Source: Pontibacter harenae (lineage in GTDB: Bacteria; Bacteroidota; Bacteroidia; Cytophagales; Hymenobacteraceae). From it: a DNA stretch of 52,957 nucleotides. This document shows, in pieces, positions 52,911 to 52,957 of the stretch (the first letter of the stretch is position 1; every line of letters starts with the position of its first letter). A model generated the notes under the pieces. That model searched no databases and was not told the origin of the DNA. It saw only the letters and a program-made list of their open reading frames with translations. A program made the position numbers and the translations under genes. The DNA lies in contig NZ_JAJJWH010000027.1 of NCBI RefSeq assembly GCF_020907245.1, positions 1 through 52,957 on the forward strand, written 5' to 3'.

Positions 52911-52957
52911 CTACTCCAGGCTCAGCAGCCAGTCCAGCGCCTGTGCCTTTCCCGCGA
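52911..52957 (-). CDS. C-terminal end of a gene running off the window
   Basis: Reading the minus strand inward from the right edge gives AGKAQALDWLLSLE and a stop (52911-52913), which looks like the tail of a helical protein. Too short to name. Confidence 0.35.
   Translation of the reverse strand, partial: AGKAQALDWLLSLE

Overview
The window looks like part of a plasmid, or a plasmid-derived region, from a Bacteroidota bacterium of the order Cytophagales. A Pontibacter- or Hymenobacter-like host is my best guess and is an inference. Supporting signs are a FecI/FecR/SusC/SusD locus, a type IX secretion (T9SS) sorting tail, TlpA-like lipoproteins with DUF4369-type N-termini, a TAnnTTTG-type promoter, and an iteron-controlled Rep_3 initiator next to ParA. 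No tRNA, rRNA, CRISPR array or recognisable insertion-sequence transposase was seen. Base composition changes sharply along the window: GC-rich at 3.2-8.2 kb, very AT-rich at 19-22.7 kb, AT-rich in the short cassette-like genes, and intermediate elsewhere. This points to a mosaic.

Layout. 0-3 kb: tail of a Fic gene, a decayed winged-helix fragment, a lipoprotein and a small conserved-looking gene. 3.2-8.3 kb (minus strand): a NuiA-type nuclease inhibitor, a secreted NucA-type DNA/RNA nuclease and a very large T9SS-sorted surface protein, ending at a clear terminator. 8.4-12.4 kb: a frameshifted remnant, a lipoprotein and two tandem thioredoxin-like lipoproteins. 12.6-17 kb (minus): a DKNYY lipoprotein, a GNAT acetyltransferase, a glutamine amidotransferase-like protein and an S9 peptidase, separated by attC-like hairpins. 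17.2-23.1 kb: plasmid core with a serine recombinase, a HigB/HigA toxin-antitoxin pair, an iteron origin, Rep, ParA, a small DNA-binding-like partner and a GIY-YIG protein. 23.4-34.8 kb: more cargo, namely a DUF1569 protein, two erythromycin-esterase-family proteins (the second frameshifted), a Crp/Fnr regulator with an M20 amidohydrolase, an ECF sigma factor with a membrane partner, and a CrtO-like acyltransferase. 35.1-45.4 kb: an ECF sigma/FecR/SusC/SusD locus carrying a DUF1735-F5/8C lipoprotein, an endonuclease/exonuclease/phosphatase lipoprotein and a metallophosphoesterase. 45.9-52.5 kb: a GDSL esterase, an alpha/beta esterase, several small plasmid-type genes, a second-copy-like methionine aminopeptidase and a zinc-finger protein.

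The most unusual signal is a family of repeats organising the cargo. Six related hairpin elements sit directly 5' of, and co-oriented with, unrelated genes: the 1133 lipoprotein, the S9 peptidase, the DUF1569 gene, the 32057 gene, the CrtO-like gene and map. A second repeat family does the same for the DKNYY gene and the Crp/Fnr-M20 pair. In several units the genes are followed by attC-like imperfect hairpins with GTTAGGC-type core sites and then by a shared 3' end containing TCTCATTTAACCCTC. Together these look like integron-like cassette units bounded by related ends. No tyrosine integron integrase is present in the window; the only recombinase is a serine recombinase. That these units move, and by which enzyme, is inference.

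Two functional themes recur: extracellular nucleic acid or phosphoester breakdown (nuclease plus inhibitor; SusCD with two phosphoesterases) and small resistance- or stress-type cargo.
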